A DNA stretch of 64,000 nucleotides from Maricaulis salignorans (GTDB lineage Bacteria; Pseudomonadota; Alphaproteobacteria; Caulobacterales; Maricaulaceae): assembly GCF_900103475.1 (NCBI RefSeq), contig NZ_FNHG01000013.1, positions 1 through 64,000 of the forward strand, in the 5' to 3' direction. The position numbers were made by a program, and so were the translations under genes. Positions 62,358 through 64,000 of the stretch are shown here, in pieces (positions within the stretch are counted from its first letter, which is position 1; each line of letters opens with the position of its first letter). The notes under the pieces were generated by a model that saw only the letters and a list, made by a program, of their open reading frames with translations, did no database searches and was not told where the DNA came from.

Positions 62358-62577
62358 GGCGGCTCTCCTTGGGATAATGTGTTGCCTGTTTGGTTAGCTT
62401 GCCCACCGCCCGAAATCAATCGCCCCGGCACAGGCCATGCCGCACCGCAGCAAGGGATTGCGAATAACTCAAAGGGCGGATAATTTAGCCCATCAACGCG
62501 CGGTCCGGTCTCCGATTCGGGCCGCGTCGCGCATTTTTGGTCCGAACATGACCCGGACCCCGACTGGAGCGCCGCCC

Positions 62578-63345
62578 ATGTCCCGCCGCAAGAAACTCTA
62601 CGAAGGCAAGGCCAAGATCCTCTATGAAGGTCCTGAGCCGGGCACGCTGGTGCAATACTTCAAGGATGATGCGACCGCGCTGAATGGCGAGAAAAAAGCC
62701 ACCCTTGAAGGCAAGGGCGTGCTCAATAATCGCATCAGCGAATACATCATGGTCCAGCTGGGCCATATCGGCATCCCGACGCATTTCATCCGCCGCCTCA
62801 ATATGCGCGAGCAATTGGTGCGTCAGGTCGAGATCATCCCGCTCGAGGTTGTCTGCCGCAATGTCGCCGCCGGTTCGATCAGCAAGCGGCTGGGCATCGA
62901 GGAAGGCCAGCAATTGCCGCGCGCCATCGTCGAATTCTATTACAAGAAAGACGAGCTCAACGATCCGATGGTGTCGGAAGACCACATCACCTCGTTCAAC
63001 TGGGCGACGCCGCAGGAAATCGACGACATGATGGCGCTGACCCTGCGCGCCAATGATTTCCTCTCCGGCCTGTTCGCCGCGGTCAATATCCGCCTCGTCG
63101 ACTTCAAGCTCGAATTCGGCCGCCTCTATGAGGGCGATATGGTCCGCACCGTGCTGGCCGACGAGATCAGCCCCGACAGCTGCCGGCTGTGGGACATGGA
63201 AACCAATGAGAAGATGGACAAGGACCGCTTCCGCCGCGATCTCGGCAATGTCACCGAGGCCTATGCCGAAGTCGCCCGCCGTCTGGGTGTCATGAAGGAC
63301 ATGCCACGCTCGGTGCCCGACGCGCCGGACGAAGCGGCCAAATAG
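62578..63345 (+). CDS. purC: Phosphoribosylaminoimidazole-succinocarboxamide synthase
   Basis: A 255-residue SAICAR synthetase. It begins [16 protein letters not shown], the ATP-binding glycine-poor loop, and contains [15 protein letters not shown] and the metal-site motif VDFKLEFGR. It joins CAIR and aspartate. ATG 62578 is taken because the conserved KLYEGKAK begins 6 residues later; the longer frame has no homology. It heads the purine cluster with purS and purQ, but a terminator-like hairpin separates it from purS. Confidence 0.97.
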   Translation: MSRRKKLYEGKAKILYEGPEPGTLVQYFKDDATALNGEKKATLEGKGVLNNRISEYIMVQLGHIGIPTHFIRRLNMREQLVRQVEIIPLEVVCRNVAAGSISKRLGIEEGQQLPRAIVEFYYKKDELNDPMVSEDHITSFNWATPQEIDDMMALTLRANDFLSGLFAAVNIRLVDFKLEFGRLYEGDMVRTVLADEISPDSCRLWDMETNEKMDKDRFRRDLGNVTEAYAEVARRLGVMKDMPRSVPDAPDEAAK

Positions 63346-63370
63346 CCTGCGGACACAATCCGCCTGTCAG

Positions 63371-63396
63371 CGCCCCCGCATCGCCGGGGGCGTTTT
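63371..63396 (+). terminator. Terminator or attenuator between purC and purS
   Basis: CGCCCCCG and CGGGGGCG form an 8-bp stem with a 6-nt loop, followed by TTTT, 26 nt past the purC stop and 107 nt before purS. Confidence 0.85.
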
Positions 63397-63502
63397 CATG
63401 TCGACACGGCGCAAGAACCGGCGCTGCTCGATTGCATCGGTCCGCCGCCCGCATTATGCAGGGCGCATCCAAAGCAGGCCTTAAAAAAAGCGAGTCGTTC
63501 CC

Positions 63503-63742
63503 GTGAAAGCGAAAATCCACGTCTACCTCAAGCCCGGCGTTCTCGACCCCCAGGGCGCTGCCGTTGCCGGCGCGCTGCACAATATGGGTTATGACGAGGT
63601 CGCCTCCGTGCGCCAGGGCAAGCTGATCGAGCTTGATCTGACCGGCGATGATGTCGAGGCCGCCCGGGTCCGCGTCGACGAGATGTGCGCCAAACTCCTG
63701 TCCAATCCAGTGATCGAGAGCTACTCGATCGAGCTGGAATAG
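63503..63742 (+). CDS. purS: Phosphoribosylformylglycinamidine synthase subunit PurS
   Basis: A 79-residue small subunit that bridges PurL and PurQ in the three-part FGAM synthase. The sequence [20 protein letters not shown] and the C-terminal [12 protein letters not shown] are diagnostic. The start is a GTG at 63503; no ATG is available in frame. purQ follows after 13 bp. Confidence 0.95.
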   Translation: MKAKIHVYLKPGVLDPQGAAVAGALHNMGYDEVASVRQGKLIELDLTGDDVEAARVRVDEMCAKLLSNPVIESYSIELE

Positions 63743-63755
63743 GAGCGGCCTGCCC

Positions 63756-64000
63756 ATGAAATCCGCCGTCATCGTCTTTCCCGGGTCCAATTGTGACCGT
63801 GACGCCCATGATGCCATCCAGGGCGTCACCGGCACCGCTCCCGCCATGGTCTGGCACCAGGAAACCGCCCTGCCCGAAGGCACGCAATTCGTCATGATTC
63901 CCGGCGGGTTTTCCTATGGCGACTACTTACGCTGCGGCGCGATGGCCTCCCATTCGGCGATCATGCCGGCGATCATCGCCCATGCCGCCACCGGCGCGCC
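63756..64000 (+). CDS. purQ: FGAM synthase glutaminase subunit PurQ, 5' part
   Basis: The first 81 codons of PurQ; the gene runs off the window. The N terminus [16 protein letters not shown] and [15 protein letters not shown] are characteristic of the class I glutamine amidotransferase. The catalytic Cys lies just beyond the end. It supplies ammonia to PurL. AGGAG at 63741 overlaps the purS stop. Confidence 0.95.
   Translation, partial: MKSAVIVFPGSNCDRDAHDAIQGVTGTAPAMVWHQETALPEGTQFVMIPGGFSYGDYLRCGAMASHSAIMPAIIAHAATGA

Noticed and set aside
62458-62484. Sigma-70 promoter of purC (TTGCGA and GATAAT)
   Set aside because: The spacer is only 15 nt, shorter than normal, so the pairing of the two hexamers is doubtful.

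Overview
The window is GC-rich and tightly packed, with many 1-8 bp start/stop overlaps. It comes from an alphaproteobacterium, most likely a stalked, holdfast-forming member of the Caulobacterales/Maricaulales (Maricaulis-like). The lineage evidence is a complete holdfast-anchor cluster (hfaA-hfaB-hfaD, 3744-6334), the alphaproteobacterial families DUF3126 and DUF1476 (F-ATPase inhibitor zeta), a PAS_5 protein, and purC-purS-purQ beside the zeta gene. Genus placement is inference; no rRNA gene is present.

Layout. 1-3.6 kb: CBS-domain protein, DUF2157/GDYXXLXY membrane pair, rhomboid protease. 3.6-6.4 kb: hfa operon behind a near-consensus sigma-54 promoter. 6.4-9.4 kb: gene-poor stretch with REP-like palindromes, a GNAT, a small membrane protein and a perfect 26-bp inverted repeat. 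9.4-16.1 kb: luciferase-like oxidoreductase, dimethylargininase, a secreted low-complexity protein, PAS and PilZ proteins, a GYF_2 protein with a Cas2-like tail, gamma-carbonic anhydrase, PhoH. 16.2-20.8 kb (minus): osmoprotectant ABC importer with fused permease and binding protein, then CysE and a NUDIX hydrolase. 20.8-26.5 kb: RND efflux pair with a TetR regulator and a nitroreductase.

26.7-32.2 kb: phosphate-type porin, QueF, AldR-like regulator divergent from alanine dehydrogenase, HAD phosphatase, nitronate monooxygenase. 32.4-40.4 kb: Fur-boxed iron-siderophore cluster (TonB receptor, DUF3325, DUF3649, PepSY reductase), an AlkA-like glycosylase, and a second TonB receptor of copper (OprC/NosA) type with a DUF2946 partner. 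40.7-50.4 kb: soluble double-PAS chemoreceptor, site-2 protease with CBS tail, tRNA-Leu(TAA) next to a triplicated 52-bp repeat, VWA/DUF3520 protein, CinA-type protein, SfsA, thioesterase, and a DesK/NarL-like two-component operon. 50.6-57.9 kb: M28 peptidase, methionine aminopeptidase, RadC, amidohydrolase, threonine synthase, secreted protein. 57.9-59.4 kb: REP-associated tyrosine transposase (RAYT) inside an array of 154-bp units. 59.4-64.0 kb: purB, flavin-type oxidase family protein, thioredoxin-like protein, zeta subunit, purC, purS and the start of purQ.

Most of the window is housekeeping or envelope physiology; I see no prophage, CRISPR array or defence island. The most unusual items are the hfa operon (sigma-54 promoter, 86-nt hfaB/hfaD overlap, a 48-residue repeat shared by HfaA and HfaD), the RAYT/REP array, an operator motif shared by the efflux operon, its TetR gene and a distant nitronate monooxygenase, and the GYF_2/Cas2-like fusion.
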